A DNA stretch of 64,000 bases. Source: Toxonevra muliebris. Its lineage: Eukaryota > Arthropoda > Insecta > Diptera > Pallopteridae. Position numbers and translations under genes: made by a program. Location: assembly GCA_963691655.1 (NCBI GenBank), contig OY829326.1, positions 14,496,878-14,560,877 of the forward strand, given 5' to 3'. This document shows positions 55,401-61,483 of the stretch, piece after piece; the first letter of the stretch is position 1, and each line of letters begins with the position of its first letter. Below the pieces are notes generated by a model. It had not been told where the DNA came from. It made no database searches and was given only the letters and a program-made list of their open reading frames with translations.

Positions 55401-58400
55401 TTATTGCTATTAGCATAGTTTGCTCAAAATCCTCGAAGGGTCAGCACTACAACACCGTTTCATCCACGACGCTGGACTTTTCGATAAAATAAAATAAAAA
55501 TAAATCATATTTTCTTTTACCGAAAGCTCAAGGTCACAAAGGCATTTAAGACAAATCTTTCCAAAAATCTTCAGTTTACAAAAAAAAAAGGATGTCATTA
55601 CTCCAAGCTATTTACACTGTATAAACACTTTTGATAAATTGATATAAAGAAAAATCTAAAAATTAAGGATACAGGAGAAGGTAAAGGGTGTGGTTGTAAC
55701 CAAATTTGTTTTTTTTTTTTAGCCTTTTATAAAAAACACTTTTCCCCAAATGTCAAAGTTGTAGGGCCTCACAATCATAAATTTAACCACCAATTTCTAT
55801 CAACTGAACAACGTAACATTGAACTCCCAGTAGAAAGAAATTTTGACGTTAAACTGAAATAATCATTCATTTAAATATGCAAATAATAACAATAACAATA
55901 ACACCTGATACAATGTTCTAAAGAGTTGTACAAAAATCTAGTACAAAGTCTCAATTTCTGCTCTACGGTTTTCTGACAAGATTTTTATCTACTAGATACA
56001 TTCCACATAAACAACCTCAAACTTGATACTACCAACAATTGCAACTACTGAATATTTACACAGGTAGATAGAAGTAATCGCGCATTTCCTTCTTGTGTGG
56101 CAGCATTTATTTTGCTTAAACAGGTTTGTAGTTTTTCAAATGGAATTTTCTGTGCTTGCTGTTGCTACTTGTGCTGTTGTTGGTAGTGCTGTTTTGCTGT
56201 TGTTGTATGTCAATGCCACTTACCAATCAATCGTGCAACAGTTTATCAGTGATGGATACATTCTTAAACGCTCCTTGAAAGATTCACCAATCGGTGAAAA
56301 TGCCAATGCCACATGCAATTGCTCACGTATCCTTTCAATAAAGTATGCGTACATTTCACTCGGTGAATTTTCAACATTCCTTGCCTGTGGTCGACCGTTG
56401 AATCAATAAAAAAGAGGGTAAATGGAAATAAATAGGATTTATAAGAAGAGTTTAAAAGGTATAAAATAAAAATTCTGAAAAAAGAAAATATCATGCAATA
56501 TTCAAGTGAAGTCAAAAATATGAATTGTACTGGAATGATGTGAAAATCGAATTTCACTTTTGATGAGGATATACATATGTATGTTAGTATGTATGTGTGC
56601 ATGCAGGTAGTATATAGGAAATGAATATGTTGCCGGAAATAAAGCAAAATCGTATTGATTGATGTTGTTGTGCATATCTACAAGTGCATCTAGTGTGTAT
56701 CTATTGCATAAAATTTTAGACTCTACTTATGCATTCAGGTTGTGCATGTTGCATGCATGTATTCGCATGGGTATAATTTTTGTGTATGAATATTTCTGCC
56801 ACGGTGGTTGGTTGGTTGACATATTGACTGGCTTTCGTTAGATTTACACTTACCACTTGCTTGGCTACAGTTTGCATATTTTCCATAATAGCTGCTTTAT
56901 CTTCAAGTTGATACAGATTTGGTAAATCACCGGTATTAAGTATGCCATTGATGTCTTCTATGAATGCTTCATCAATTGCCTAAGGATAGAAATACTTACT
57001 ACTTTTCATAACTGCAAAAAGTATTAAAAAAAAAAACTCTTGGCTTAGGAAACCCAAGATAAACAGATTTACTTGCTACTCTCAGCTGAAAATCGAAATT
57101 CGTTGATTTTTGATGGAAAATCATTTTCAAAGCAACCGTCTTGCTTTGAAAACTTTTCAACTCAACTATAGTAACATATATTGATTTGTCTTTGAAATCC
57201 TGTTCAAATATTTAGTATTTGTTGTTCGCCAGGGTTGGACGAAGTAATCTGTATCATCTATAGGTACTGAATGGTAGTCTACACGCAGATTACTAGAAAA
57301 CAAATCAATGAATTAAATAGATAATTATAGTTGTCGATGTTGTCTACAATGTTCTCTACTCTACTCCACAACTCAGAAATAGCAAGATTTTACCCAACTC
57401 GGTTATTCATTGATTTAGTTTATTTTTGTTTTTTTTTTTTATATTTTGTCCTTCATCATTTGCACCTAATTCCAAATGTTATAACAAGAACACAAATTCA
57501 TGTGGAATAAATTTTATAATTGAATTCTTAATTATAAATGTAAGTACTTATGTATGCCTGTGTATGAATGCAAATAACGAATCAGTTAATAAACATTGGT
57601 AACATTTAAGCTAATGTACCTTCTATGTGGTTCGGGTTCATTCAATCTTCAAATACAATCGTATTAATAAAGGAAATTAATTGAAATCAAATTTAAATTG
57701 AATTGAATGTATATTGATCGTATAAACTTCTGGTTGTGTGGGTGTGTGCACATTAATATTTGTGCCACTAATACATGTAGGAATTCATGCATGCTCACAT
57801 ATAAATATATATGTGAATGTCATGTCGATTTTACATTCTAATATGAGAGAATTTCTATTATTGCTGCTGATGTTGCATGCAAAGAACCAAGCTCTCTTAA
57901 GGCATTTACAGCAGGTTGTGTGACTAATATATGCTGACATATATATGTATGTATATTTCTGTACAATTAGACCAGCTGTGCTTCATATATGTTAAGGGAA
58001 TTGCAATTAAATTACAAGCCAATATTGCATTTATATGAAAAAGGTAAAAATTTTAGTAGAGAAAACACTTCTTGCTCTTCTGCTGACATATTTTGGTTTC
58101 TGTTGTTGCTATTGTTTTATTTGCATAATTTGCAATTATTTACAAGAAGCTAGAAGAAGAACAATAAAAAGAATATCTACTATGTATATCAATTTTGAAG
58201 AAGAAACTGAATTATCCCAATGGGAAAGATTTGAGTGCTAAGGAAGTGTTGACTTTTCGAAAATATAAAAGGTAAAAACATGTGTATTAAGATTCTGAAA
58301 ATGAATTCTGATAAAGCTAAAAAAATAAATACTACGTGCTCTGGTGTTTTATAAATGGATTAAAATTTATAATTTTTTAGTGCTTTTTGTTATTACAAAA

Positions 58401-61400
58401 TATTTTAAATGCAAATTCCCCGGGGATCATTTTTCTGAAAAAATGTTTTTTAGTTTCCACATGCATTGAAAAACTATATGCTTTATTGTTGGCGTTCCAG
58501 CAGAAATCACTTAGTTCGAATATAGTTTTTTGATTGGTTTAAAGTTCTTAATTTTTAAACTTCAAATGACGTGTTAAATTAAATTGTTGATGACTCAGTT
58601 GAAACGTTCATGTGTGTGTGTATATATGAATCTGTTGCTTAAACGCTTACGATATATACGGTCTTTTCAACAAGAGCGTGTACGGCCTAAGTCTTTCAAT
58701 AAATGCCCCAATAAAAAAAAAAAAAAATCCCACATTATTTTTAAACATTTCTTCGTCCAATGTATATCAATATACTGTACAGTTATCAAAATTTTGAGTA
58801 ATTTCGTGGTAACGCGAGGTCATATTATCTCTAGCTTTTCGGCGTACGATTGCCGTAAACACCGCCATTTTGACTTAATCTGTCGTTTCAATTAGGCAAT
58901 GCTCTTAGCATTTTTTCTGCTCATCTTAAGCTTAATAATTGCTCAGAAATTTTCAATGTGGTTAGCATCTGAAGATTGAGAGGCGCGGTTCAAAATTCTT
59001 ATCCAATTTTCCTCTTTTCACTTACTACACAAGCGACTTTGATGTTTAGGGTCCTGCCCTCTTAAAACACTGAATTTTGATTTCCTCTCCTAAACCCGTT
59101 CTTGGCAGAAGATAAGAGTCTATGCTGGTATAAATGGATTATGTACTGAATATCCAAATTTCTCGTAAACATGATTATCCTGTCGAAACTCTGTTTTCAA
59201 AAGCATCCCCAAACATGAGCTTTTCCTGGATGCTTAACTAATATCAGAATCGTTTACTGCCCTTAATGGATAATGCACGTTTTATGGTATCTGCCACCTA
59301 TAAAAAAGTTTCGTCTGTAAAGGCCGCATCGCTCCAATCATTATCCATATGTTCGACAGCCCCCTAAAAAAAAGCTCAAAATTCAATTTGGAATTCATTT
59401 AAACGGCTTTGCATTATACTAAGGGATATATTAGTGACCTTCTGCGCCAGTTTTTCTTGGGCTGCTTCAAGTGTAATGGTTGAATTGGCTTCAAAAACTC
59501 ATGCTATCACCGAATCCTGCTACTGTAATGTTCCTCTAGAAGCACAATGATTTGGTCAGTCGTAAATATTCTGGTGTCTCAAAAAAAGATTGTTCCATTT
59601 CTTTACGAATGCCTTCAACTTCTCAAGATATTTGCAGCACCTTCCTAGGACATTTTGGATTCCTTTAGATGTGAGCAAAGAATGGCGGAGTACGATTTGA
59701 AAAATTGCTTAAACAGTGATATTATAATTGCGATTGTTTGAAAGGTTATACAGCACAATTCGCAATGAAATGTTGAATGTTGAAAATAAAGTTCAACTTA
59801 ATACTTAAAGTTGTTCGTACAATTAAGCCGGACACGCTCTTGTTGAAAAGGCTATATCATTCAAAAGGTTATCATTTGCTGGTTGCTGGTTTTTGTTGTC
59901 ACACACGATTCACAATAGCAGTAGAACAAAGATGTTTTCTGCATATTAGATGTACATACCTTATGCCCAAAGTTATCTTCATACCTACTATATTTATATG
60001 AAATTGTAGTGTAAAGTTAATATTTTTGCTAGTTAAATTAGATATATTGGCTTTTGATGTCCCTAAAACTTTATGAATGCAGGTATGACTTGATTCAATG
60101 AATAGTTGAGTCAAATTAACTACTTTGTTGCAATTTGATTTTGATTTGATTATAACTAGCAATGACAAACCCCCATCATGTGCAAATATAACTATACATA
60201 TTCATATACTGACTGCACTATGCAATTTATATATTGGTATGTATATAAATGCATAGTTACGTTTTGTGGACAAAACAATCTTGGTGTTTAATCAAATTTT
60301 CTTTAAACAAAGTAGGTATGCAGTTACTACTAAATATTTGAATATAATTATAGATACCACATTAGCATAATGCTAATTGCCTTGTTGAGTTGATGTTAAG
60401 AATAAGCTTCTTCATATTCATGTGAACTATATATTTGTATTTGTATGCTTATTTAGAAGTATGAGATGAACGAATAAATTTGTTTAGCCTGTGAAGTCAT
60501 AGAGCCATACGGTTAATATATATAAAGCAAACAGTAACAATTTTATAATTAAGTACTTAATACATAATTTTATCTAATAAGTACGACAATTGCAAAATAG
60601 TTTTCCTCAGTATTGTCATGGTAATTAGTAGTGTTTACCAACAATCACCAATTACCACTTGCACTCACCTGAGCATCAGAGAATAAAAACACAGTGTGAT
60701 TTAAATTGAAACTTGCTGTCATCAATATCTTTTTTAAATCGTCCCGCCAATCGGTATGCGAATACATTTTTGTCACTTGTATGGACATTAGTCTGCAATC
60801 CGCAATGCTTGCAGCCAATTTACAAGAGCTACGCCTACCGGAACCGCCCATACCCACCATTAATATATTGCCGCGTGGCATTTGTAGGACACGTGAAACT
60901 CTAGAGAAAAAAAAAAACAACAATAATAATAAATTATAGTTATGCGTCAAATATACATATGTAGGTATGTATGTAACAATGTATTATGAAGTGAAATTTA
61001 ATGCATTGTTATTGCGGTTGTATGCATGTGTATGTGGTTTTATATTGTTATGCGTGTGTTTGAGTGCACCACAAGCACACATACAATTAATAGAGCTCCT
61101 GGCGTGTCACACATATACATACTCCACTACATTAAACTATGCACTGAACATAAGTGAACTCTTACCGTGATATATGCTCAATCGCAAATCGAAATAGCAC
61201 CAAATCCATTGGTGAACTTGAGAATGTATTGTAATCGTTTAAATAATAATGCATCAATTTTTCCAATTTATCATAATTTTCAACTTCATCATAGATTTTT
61301 GGATCTGCATCGGGCTCCAAATAATTGCCATAGAATAAATTACGCAAATCGTTGCCGGTCACTTTTGCTTGCGGGTCATCTAAGCGTTCAGCAAATGCAT

Positions 61401-61483
61401 TTTCGAGTGAGAAGCGCAGATTATTTTTACATGCGAAACTAACTATTTCCAGCAGTTGATCACGATCCTTTTGTTCAATCAAA
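16155..61483 (-). CDS. Axonemal dynein heavy chain, 3' half (24 exons, AAA4 to C-terminus)
   Basis: The motor chain of an inner-arm axonemal dynein, which drives sliding of doublet microtubules in cilia and flagella. The 24 exons listed separately join in phase to one split codon plus 1854 residues and a stop. In order: linker to AAA4 (1-106), AAA4 with P-loop GMGGSGRRS (122-130) and FLFSDAQ (177-183), stalk and microtubule-binding domain (about 320-690), AAA5 (about 690-960, with [12 protein letters not shown] and LIDPQ), AAA6 (about 965-1430, with [27 protein letters not shown]), and the C-terminal domain ([46 protein letters not shown]) ending ASLCQLDD. Arg in the P-loop Lys position is usual for AAA4 of axonemal chains. 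The C-terminal wording ([24 protein letters not shown]) looks most like the DNAH3/7/12 single-headed group, perhaps DNAH3; I cannot fix the orthologue. The N-terminal tail, linker and AAA1-3 lie past the right edge. Introns range from tens of bases to 6.6 kb and hold most transposons of the window. Confidence 0.95.
16467..16740. other. Dynein intron between exons 23 and 24
   Basis: 274 bp of AT-rich intron; nothing else seen. Confidence 0.7.
16741..16951 (-). CDS. Dynein exon 23 (C-terminal domain)
   Basis: Encodes [20 protein letters not shown] and [19 protein letters not shown], then [21 protein letters not shown]. Acceptor TTTTTTTCAG, donor GTAAGT. Confidence 0.95.
17459..17706 (-). mobile_element. 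tRNA-derived SINE, family A, copy 2
   Basis: Reverse-oriented relative of the copy at 2395-2704. It shares the TGGTCGC start, the AAAATCAAAAATAGAAA core, the ATTCGGCATAAAAC segment and the GCCATAATA tail. Box A and box B are worn (GGATTTAATGC replaces GGTTC...), so it is the older copy. It lies in the 5.6-kb dynein intron 16952-22588. Confidence 0.75.
18429..19722 (-). mobile_element. maT-type (DD37D) Tc1/mariner element, near full length
   Basis: 1294 bp flanked by TA on both sides (18427-18428 and 19723-19724). Inverted ends start CAGGGTGACAATCGTAAAGT on the left and match the right end, which closes ACAATTGTCACCCTG, over about 26 bp with one or two mismatches. The size and single transposase frame fit a complete element. 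Confidence 0.9.
18551..19567 (-). pseudogene. maT transposase, 339-codon frame with three clustered stops
   Basis: One continuous reading frame from ATG 19567 to TGA/TAA at 18551 is broken only by three in-frame stops at 19058-19060, 19040-19042 and 19034-19036. It has two N-terminal helix-turn-helix parts ([20 protein letters not shown] and [18 protein letters not shown]). The first catalytic Asp is in ILFTDEKIF, the second in QQDSAPSH and the third in [12 protein letters not shown] count 37 residues between the second and third, hence DD37D (maT). Without the stops the protein would be full length, so the copy is inactive but young. Confidence 0.85.
20228..20400 (-). mobile_element. tRNA-derived SINE, family B, copy 1
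   Basis: On the minus strand a tRNA-like head shows box A (TGGTCTAGTGGCAGCATG) and box B (GGATCGATCTC). It is followed by a body CTCGGCTACAATATAG and a TTTCTTTCTTTCTT stretch. The 7-bp ends do not pair as an acceptor stem, so it is not a working tRNA gene. A related copy is at 48235-48362. Confidence 0.65.
20510..20580 (-). repeat. Possible further tRNA-like fragment
   Basis: The minus strand has CCCGGGGGTTTGGGGGTTCA followed by ATTCCCGTCTTGG, which resembles a box B and the T arm of a tRNA. No box A is found at the right distance. Probably a SINE fragment next to the family-B copy. Confidence 0.4.
20581..21453. other. Intron interior, no gene or element identified
   Basis: AT-rich intron DNA with a CT-rich microsatellite at about 21348-21376. 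Two open frames near 20934-21238 are low complexity and have no motif. Confidence 0.5.
21454..22502 (-). mobile_element. Mariner element with perfect 27-bp inverted repeats, internally deleted
   Basis: Perfect inverted repeats (21454-21480 and 22476-22502) start TTGGGAGTATGAATGTATAA and are flanked by TA (21452-21453, 22503-22504). The element is 1049 bp and encodes a broken transposase on the minus strand. Intact ends with a defective interior are typical of a copy mobilised in trans. It lies in the same dynein intron as the maT element. Confidence 0.9.
21530..22384 (-). pseudogene. Mariner transposase remnant
   Basis: Visible blocks: [20 protein letters not shown], the second helix-turn-helix, [35 protein letters not shown] with the first catalytic Asp, then after a frame break the [14 protein letters not shown] block with the second Asp. 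The region of the third Asp is missing (a jump from EVLPQ to a [13 protein letters not shown] end), and the N-terminal part is frameshifted and shortened. The wording fits the mauritiana-type mariners. Confidence 0.85.
22589..22786 (-). CDS. Dynein exon 22 (C-terminal domain)
   Basis: Encodes [20 protein letters not shown] and [18 protein letters not shown]. Acceptor TTTTTCATAG, donor GTAAAA (weak). In-phase with exons 21 and 23. Confidence 0.93.
22852..23072 (-). CDS. Dynein exon 21 (C-terminal domain)
   Basis: Encodes [18 protein letters not shown], a glycine/alanine-rich insert, [19 protein letters not shown] and [12 protein letters not shown]. Acceptor TTGTTTCCAG, donor GTTAGT. The glycine/alanine insert is where the loop of this domain varies between family members. 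Confidence 0.93.
23320..23911. mobile_element. MITE with about 80-bp inverted repeats
   Basis: The left end TATAAAGGGTGACCCTGTCC and the inverted right end TATACAGGTTGACCTCGTCC match through CCGATG, and again through GGGAGGTC further in. It has no coding frame of note. Probable TA target. It lies in the dynein intron 23073-24716. Confidence 0.75.
24093..24649. mobile_element. Foldback-like MITE with about 150-bp inverted repeats
   Basis: The outer ends share ATTAGRGTGCCATTAA. Further in, the arms share CTCGATCGGTTCGTTTT, AATAATCTGTGTAAA, TTTCAGGTCAATT and CAAGAGCTCCAAAATT. There is a small divergent centre and no coding capacity. It sits 180 bp from the previous MITE in the same intron. Confidence 0.8.
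24717..24876 (-). CDS. Dynein exon 20
   Basis: Encodes [15 protein letters not shown] and [20 protein letters not shown], ending [19 protein letters not shown] is a family signature. Acceptor CTTCTCTTTTAG, donor GTGAGC. Confidence 0.95.
25141..25320 (-). CDS. Dynein exon 19 ([13 protein letters not shown])
   Basis: Encodes [39 protein letters not shown] and [20 protein letters not shown]. Intron 18 before it is 223 bp with a run of about 24 T on the coding strand. Confidence 0.97.
25544..26026 (-). CDS. Dynein exon 18 (AAA6)
   Basis: 160 codons with [61 protein letters not shown] and [16 protein letters not shown], all hallmark blocks of the dynein C-terminal motor. Acceptor TTCAACAG, donor GTGAGT. 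Confidence 0.98.
26405..26577 (-). CDS. Dynein exon 17 (AAA6)
   Basis: Encodes [20 protein letters not shown] and [19 protein letters not shown], ending RNMYD plus a split Lys. Acceptor CATTTAG, donor GTGAGT. Confidence 0.96.
26914..27940. mobile_element. TTAA-flanked inverted-repeat element (piggyBac-type target)
   Basis: TTAA (26910-26913) then GGTGCCTCA; at the other end AAGGCACC (ends 27940) then TTAA (27941-27944). TTAA duplication is the mark of piggyBac-type insertion. The interior of about 1 kb has no transposase that I can read. A solitary TTAAGGCACCTTAA at about 37972 may be a related end. Confidence 0.65.
28091..28265 (-). CDS. Dynein exon 16 (AAA6)
   Basis: Encodes [20 protein letters not shown] and [19 protein letters not shown]; the CLRxDKxVPAV block is conserved in axonemal chains. 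Acceptor GTATTATAG, donor GTAAGT. Confidence 0.95.
28630..28766 (-). CDS. Dynein exon 15
   Basis: Encodes [20 protein letters not shown] and [27 protein letters not shown] anchors the assignment. The acceptor (GTTAAAAG) is weak in pyrimidines, so the first few residues are less certain than the rest. Donor GTGAGT. Confidence 0.85.
28767..29187. other. Dynein intron between exons 14 and 15
   Basis: 421 bp with an AT/CAA-type low-complexity stretch at 28780-28830; nothing else seen. Confidence 0.6.
29188..29610 (-). CDS. Dynein exon 14 (end of AAA5 coiled segment into AAA6)
   Basis: 141 codons beginning [20 protein letters not shown] and including [12 protein letters not shown], then [13 protein letters not shown] and [19 protein letters not shown]. 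This is the LSxSxGNILED block of all axonemal heavy chains. Acceptor TTTCACTAG, donor GTGAGT. Confidence 0.97.
29611..31007. other. Dynein intron, left part
   Basis: AT-rich sequence to about 30380, then a diverged direct duplication at 30558-30912 (listed separately). A GAAGTGAAACTT word occurs at 30386. No gene. Confidence 0.5.
30558..30912. repeat. Diverged direct duplication, units about 115-140 bp
   Basis: CAGTTTTATTTCTTGTGCTT followed by AGTGAGAGAG, CATATAGC, TTTCCTCTC and TGCCGATAAGTGTA at 30558-30672 recurs in the same order at 30774-30912 with substitutions and small gaps. GTTGTTGCACTCATA precedes both. Likely part of an old transposon with subterminal repeats, or a local tandem duplication. 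Confidence 0.7.
31471..32304. mobile_element. hAT-type non-autonomous element with exact 8-bp duplication
   Basis: The ends CAGTGCTGTCG and CGACAGCACTG form an 11-bp inverted repeat. TTCAGCAT stands on both sides (31463-31470 and 32305-32312). An 8-bp target duplication and CAG...CTG ends are the hAT hallmark. The interior of 834 bp has no readable transposase. It is nested in the long-inverted-repeat element. Confidence 0.9.
32353..32795. mobile_element. Inverted-repeat element TAAGGRAACGTCCCC with inner hairpin
   Basis: TAAGGAAACGTCCCC (32353-32367) is matched by GGGGACGTTCCCTTA (32781-32795). Inside, 32448-32487 and 32589-32632 form a second inverted repeat (ATTTGCAGAAACAAAAGCGT against its complement), and AAAGTAGGG-like words repeat three times near 32690-32730. 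It is locally GC-rich compared with its surroundings. It is also nested in the long-inverted-repeat element. Confidence 0.8.
33658..34510. other. Dynein intron, right part
   Basis: AT-rich; one AAGTTTCACTTC word at 33707. No gene or defined element. Confidence 0.5.
34511..34678 (-). CDS. Dynein exon 13 (AAA5 end)
   Basis: 56 codons: [52 protein letters not shown]. The VxxxNFxxTxxGLxxQLL block is conserved. Acceptor CACTTTAG, donor GTAAGC. Confidence 0.97.
34679..35347. other. Dynein intron between exons 12 and 13
   Basis: 669 bp of A-rich and CA-type low-complexity sequence; no element or gene seen. Confidence 0.6.
35348..35520 (-). CDS. Dynein exon 12 (AAA5)
   Basis: Encodes [20 protein letters not shown] and [21 protein letters not shown]; ITTxLRNPHYxPE is invariant in the family. 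Acceptor AAAACAAG, donor GTAAGT. Confidence 0.97.
36207..36334. mobile_element. Very short TTAA-flanked MITE (128 bp)
   Basis: TTAA (36203-36206), then CCCATATATGC; right end GCATATCTGGG, then TTAA (36335-36338). CCC ends with a TTAA target are like piggyBac-type elements. No room for coding. Confidence 0.6.
36780..37010 (-). pseudogene. LINE reverse transcriptase fragment
   Basis: Minus strand: [20 protein letters not shown] and HLMCRLPAA, stop, and in a shifted frame [20 protein letters not shown], then RNKRYAL. This corresponds to the LGFIxRNTxxF ... YxSxxWxPxYxxxxxRIExVQ region after the catalytic domain of jockey-like LINEs. Frameshifted and without other domains. Confidence 0.7.
37079..37455. 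mobile_element. TTAA-flanked MITE with CCCTCAA ends
   Basis: TTAA (37075-37078), then CCCTCAAATGCAT; right end ATGCACTTGAGGG, then TTAA (37456-37459). Inverted repeat 12 of 13. CCCT ends plus a TTAA target match piggyBac-type elements. 377 bp, non-coding. Confidence 0.75.
39631..40090 (+). mobile_element. Tc1/mariner-type element, 5' part, family AAGGAGTGARAT, copy 1
   Basis: The left end AAGGAGTGAGATTGAAAAAA is almost the same as one at 63520. The plus strand then encodes a degraded N-terminal DNA-binding domain: [40 protein letters not shown], stop, [20 protein letters not shown]. The element stops at about 40090 where a LINE fragment begins. Both stops and truncation make it dead. Confidence 0.75.
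40090..40325 (-). pseudogene. Jockey-type LINE reverse transcriptase fragment
   Basis: Minus strand: [60 protein letters not shown]. It matches the post-YADD region (GLxxNPxKTxxVxFTR ... VKYLGxxLDxxLxW) of jockey/I-type enzymes. It abuts the truncated Tc1-type element, so one probably landed in the other. Confidence 0.8.
40673..41036. mobile_element. hAT-type MITE filled with AATTCCATTAC repeats
   Basis: TTTTCATA stands on both sides (40665-40672 and 41037-41044). The ends are CAGAG and CTCTG. Inside, variants of CAATTCCATTAC, ACAAGGAATTG and their complements recur many times in both orientations. 364 bp, no coding. The exact 8-bp duplication supports hAT-type insertion although the inverted ends are short. 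Confidence 0.8.
42035..42090. repeat. (AAT)n microsatellite next to a splice donor
   Basis: Interrupted AAT/ATA units running up to about 9 bp from the donor of dynein exon 11. Confidence 0.85.
42099..42233 (-). CDS. Dynein exon 11 (AAA5)
   Basis: Encodes [20 protein letters not shown] and [11 protein letters not shown]. [10 protein letters not shown] and VLIENVGE are invariant family blocks; the Gly of NVG is split to exon 12. Acceptor GTTTTTGCAG, donor GTAAGA. Confidence 0.97.
42790..45140 (+). mobile_element. I/R1/LOA-type LINE, 5' truncated, antisense to the dynein
   Basis: Reverse transcriptase, then RNase H, on the plus strand, broken by frameshifts and stops. Blocks in order: [74 protein letters not shown] (catalytic YADD at about 43455-43466), [49 protein letters not shown] and [20 protein letters not shown]. 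The endonuclease domain is missing. A non-coding 3' tail runs to about 45140. An RNase H with GHxGIxGNExAD after the reverse transcriptase points to the I, LOA or R1-related clades. Confidence 0.88.
44296..44784 (+). pseudogene. RNase H domain of the LINE
   Basis: The longest intact frame of the LINE (162 residues). The acidic residues of RNase H are seen in [12 protein letters not shown] and in [11 protein letters not shown]. An 83-bp direct duplication follows (44690-44754 and 44773-44835, both with ACAGGAAATCAGCGG), which has disrupted the region just after RNase H. Confidence 0.8.
45457..45667 (-). CDS. Dynein exon 10 (AAA5)
   Basis: Encodes [39 protein letters not shown] and [19 protein letters not shown], ending LLIDPQ. 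The AAA5 signature GLPxDxFSxENG is intact. Acceptor TATTTTAG, donor GTATGT. Confidence 0.98.
45811..46988. mobile_element. Tc1-like inverted-repeat element with inner hairpin
   Basis: The left end ACAGTGAGTCACAAAACTGT and the inverted right end ACACAGTGAGTCACAAAATT match over about 26 bp. An inner inverted pair GTCAAGTTGGCCCCT (46713) and AGGGGCCAACTTGAC (46912) is present. No readable transposase. The ends and size resemble a decayed Tc1-like element. Confidence 0.7.
46989..48234. other. Dynein intron interior, no gene supported
   Basis: AT-rich. A 90-residue plus-strand frame at 47592-47864 starts with a hydrophobic stretch but shows no motif, splice partner or promoter. I leave it unannotated. 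Confidence 0.45.
48235..48362 (-). mobile_element. tRNA-derived SINE, family B, copy 2 (fragment)
   Basis: The minus strand has GTGATCGATTCTCGGCTTGG (box B and body start), then TTTCTTATCTAACTTTCTTT. This parallels the copy at 20228-20400. It continues with an AGGTCGCAGTGCCTGACTTT segment and an AAT-rich tail. Confidence 0.6.
48817..49064. mobile_element. Inverted-repeat element, family TCTGTGGTCA, copy 2 (short form)
   Basis: TCTGTGGTCAAAAGGCATAA (48817-48836) and TTATGCCTTGTGATCACAGA (49045-49064). The body is shared with 7636-7800 almost base for base, including GGTTCAGTGGTTTACGAGAT. This is the short (248-bp) form without the palindrome insert. Confidence 0.85.
49093..49252. repeat. Degenerate TTCGGGAT repeats
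   Basis: The word TTCGGGAT or a near form occurs about eight times in 160 bp with uneven spacing. The same word occurs in the element at 49739-50158, so this may be a subterminal region of a related transposon. Confidence 0.6.
49739..50158. mobile_element. Inverted-repeat element with TAGGGATG ends
   Basis: TAGGGATG (49739) and CATCCCTA (ends 50158), with further inner similarity through TCCCGA-like words. The flanks ATGTATGA and ATGTAGAG agree in most of 8 positions, a worn hAT-like duplication. No transposase read. Confidence 0.55.
50505..50652 (-). CDS. Dynein exon 9 (stalk exit into AAA5)
   Basis: Encodes [19 protein letters not shown] and [20 protein letters not shown]. The GGLGGEKxRW motif that follows the stalk in every dynein is intact. 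Acceptor TTTCATTGTAG, donor GTAAGT. Confidence 0.98.
50653..51982. other. Dynein intron between exons 8 and 9
   Basis: 1.3 kb of AT-rich intron with T tracts; no element or gene seen. Confidence 0.6.
51983..52294 (-). CDS. Dynein exon 8 (microtubule-binding domain end, stalk coiled coil 2)
   Basis: Encodes [39 protein letters not shown] and [13 protein letters not shown], then a heptad-rich coil ending CEKKLNR. This is the second stalk helix. Acceptor TTGCATAG, donor GTAAGC. Confidence 0.98.
52349..52894 (-). CDS. Dynein exon 7 (stalk coiled coil 1 and microtubule-binding domain)
   Basis: 181 full codons. Begins [20 protein letters not shown], then coiled coil with [20 protein letters not shown] and an alanine-rich stretch, then [19 protein letters not shown] and [20 protein letters not shown] in the microtubule-binding head. 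The largest exon of the window. Confidence 0.98.
52963..53082 (-). CDS. Dynein exon 6 (stalk start)
   Basis: Encodes [20 protein letters not shown] and [19 protein letters not shown]. RNYVTPxxYLE is the conserved entry to the stalk. Acceptor CGAAATAG, donor GTGAGT. Confidence 0.97.
53197..53439 (-). CDS. Dynein exon 5 (after AAA4)
   Basis: Encodes [20 protein letters not shown] (CTIDW-xPWPxDALxxVA block), a polar Ser/Glu-rich insert (about 35 residues, [20 protein letters not shown]) and the [19 protein letters not shown] helix. The insert is longer than I expect for the family and low complexity. Acceptor TTATGTAG, donor GTAAGT. Confidence 0.96.
54655..54805 (-). pseudogene. Decayed coding stretch in the hAT-type element
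   Basis: The minus strand reads [20 protein letters not shown] and [20 protein letters not shown] before a stop, with protein-like composition. It may be a transposase fragment; no catalytic motif is seen. Confidence 0.4.
54973..55040. repeat. Exact tandem duplication of 34 bp
   Basis: AATCTGTAGTAAAAATTATT... through AAATGC occurs twice in tandem with no mismatch, inside the hAT-type element. A recent slippage or duplication. Confidence 0.95.
56224..56384 (-). CDS. Dynein exon 4 (AAA4 end)
   Basis: Encodes [39 protein letters not shown] and [15 protein letters not shown] (Trp split to exon 5). FIERxRxxLHVxLAxSPxG and PSLxNCCTIDW are universal. Acceptor GACCACAG, donor GTAAGT. Confidence 0.98.
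56385..56853. other. Dynein intron between exons 3 and 4
   Basis: 469 bp, rich in TATG/CATG words; nothing else seen. Confidence 0.6.
56854..56979 (-). CDS. Dynein exon 3 (AAA4)
   Basis: 42 codons: [42 protein letters not shown]. FxEDIxxxLNxGxxPNL is the expected AAA4 block. Acceptor ATCCTTAG, donor GTAAGT. Confidence 0.97.
56980..58656. other. Dynein intron, left part
   Basis: AT-rich sequence; a 68-residue plus-strand frame at 58035-58241 has a hydrophobic stretch but no supporting context. No defined element up to the Tc1-like insertion. Confidence 0.5.
58660..59852 (-). mobile_element. Tc1-like element with decayed transposase
   Basis: The inverted ends share CTTTTCAACAAGAGCGTGT (58663-58681, and its complement at 59832-59850). 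Between them the minus strand keeps a recognisable but broken Tc1-type transposase. Size about 1.2 kb. No TA is clear at the worn edges. Confidence 0.8.
58880..59400 (-). pseudogene. Tc1-like transposase remnant
   Basis: Readable blocks: [18 protein letters not shown] with the first catalytic Asp, [13 protein letters not shown], a [13 protein letters not shown] piece in another frame, and an [19 protein letters not shown] block where the third acidic residue would sit. At least three stops and several frame changes. Confidence 0.75.
59853..60668. other. Dynein intron, right part
   Basis: AT-rich, no element or gene recognised. Confidence 0.5.
60669..60900 (-). CDS. Dynein exon 2 (AAA4 nucleotide-binding site)
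   Basis: Encodes [20 protein letters not shown] and [15 protein letters not shown], then [17 protein letters not shown] and [10 protein letters not shown]. The P-loop GMGGSGRRS has Arg in place of Lys. Acceptor TTTTTCTCTAG, donor GTGAGT. Confidence 0.98.
61166..61483 (-). CDS. Dynein exon 1 of this window (linker into AAA4)
   Basis: Encodes [55 protein letters not shown] and [12 protein letters not shown]. It starts with the last base of a split codon, so at least one more exon lies upstream. None was recognised between 61484 and the window end, meaning an intron of at least 2.5 kb. Acceptor CAACACACAG, donor GTAAGA. Confidence 0.95.
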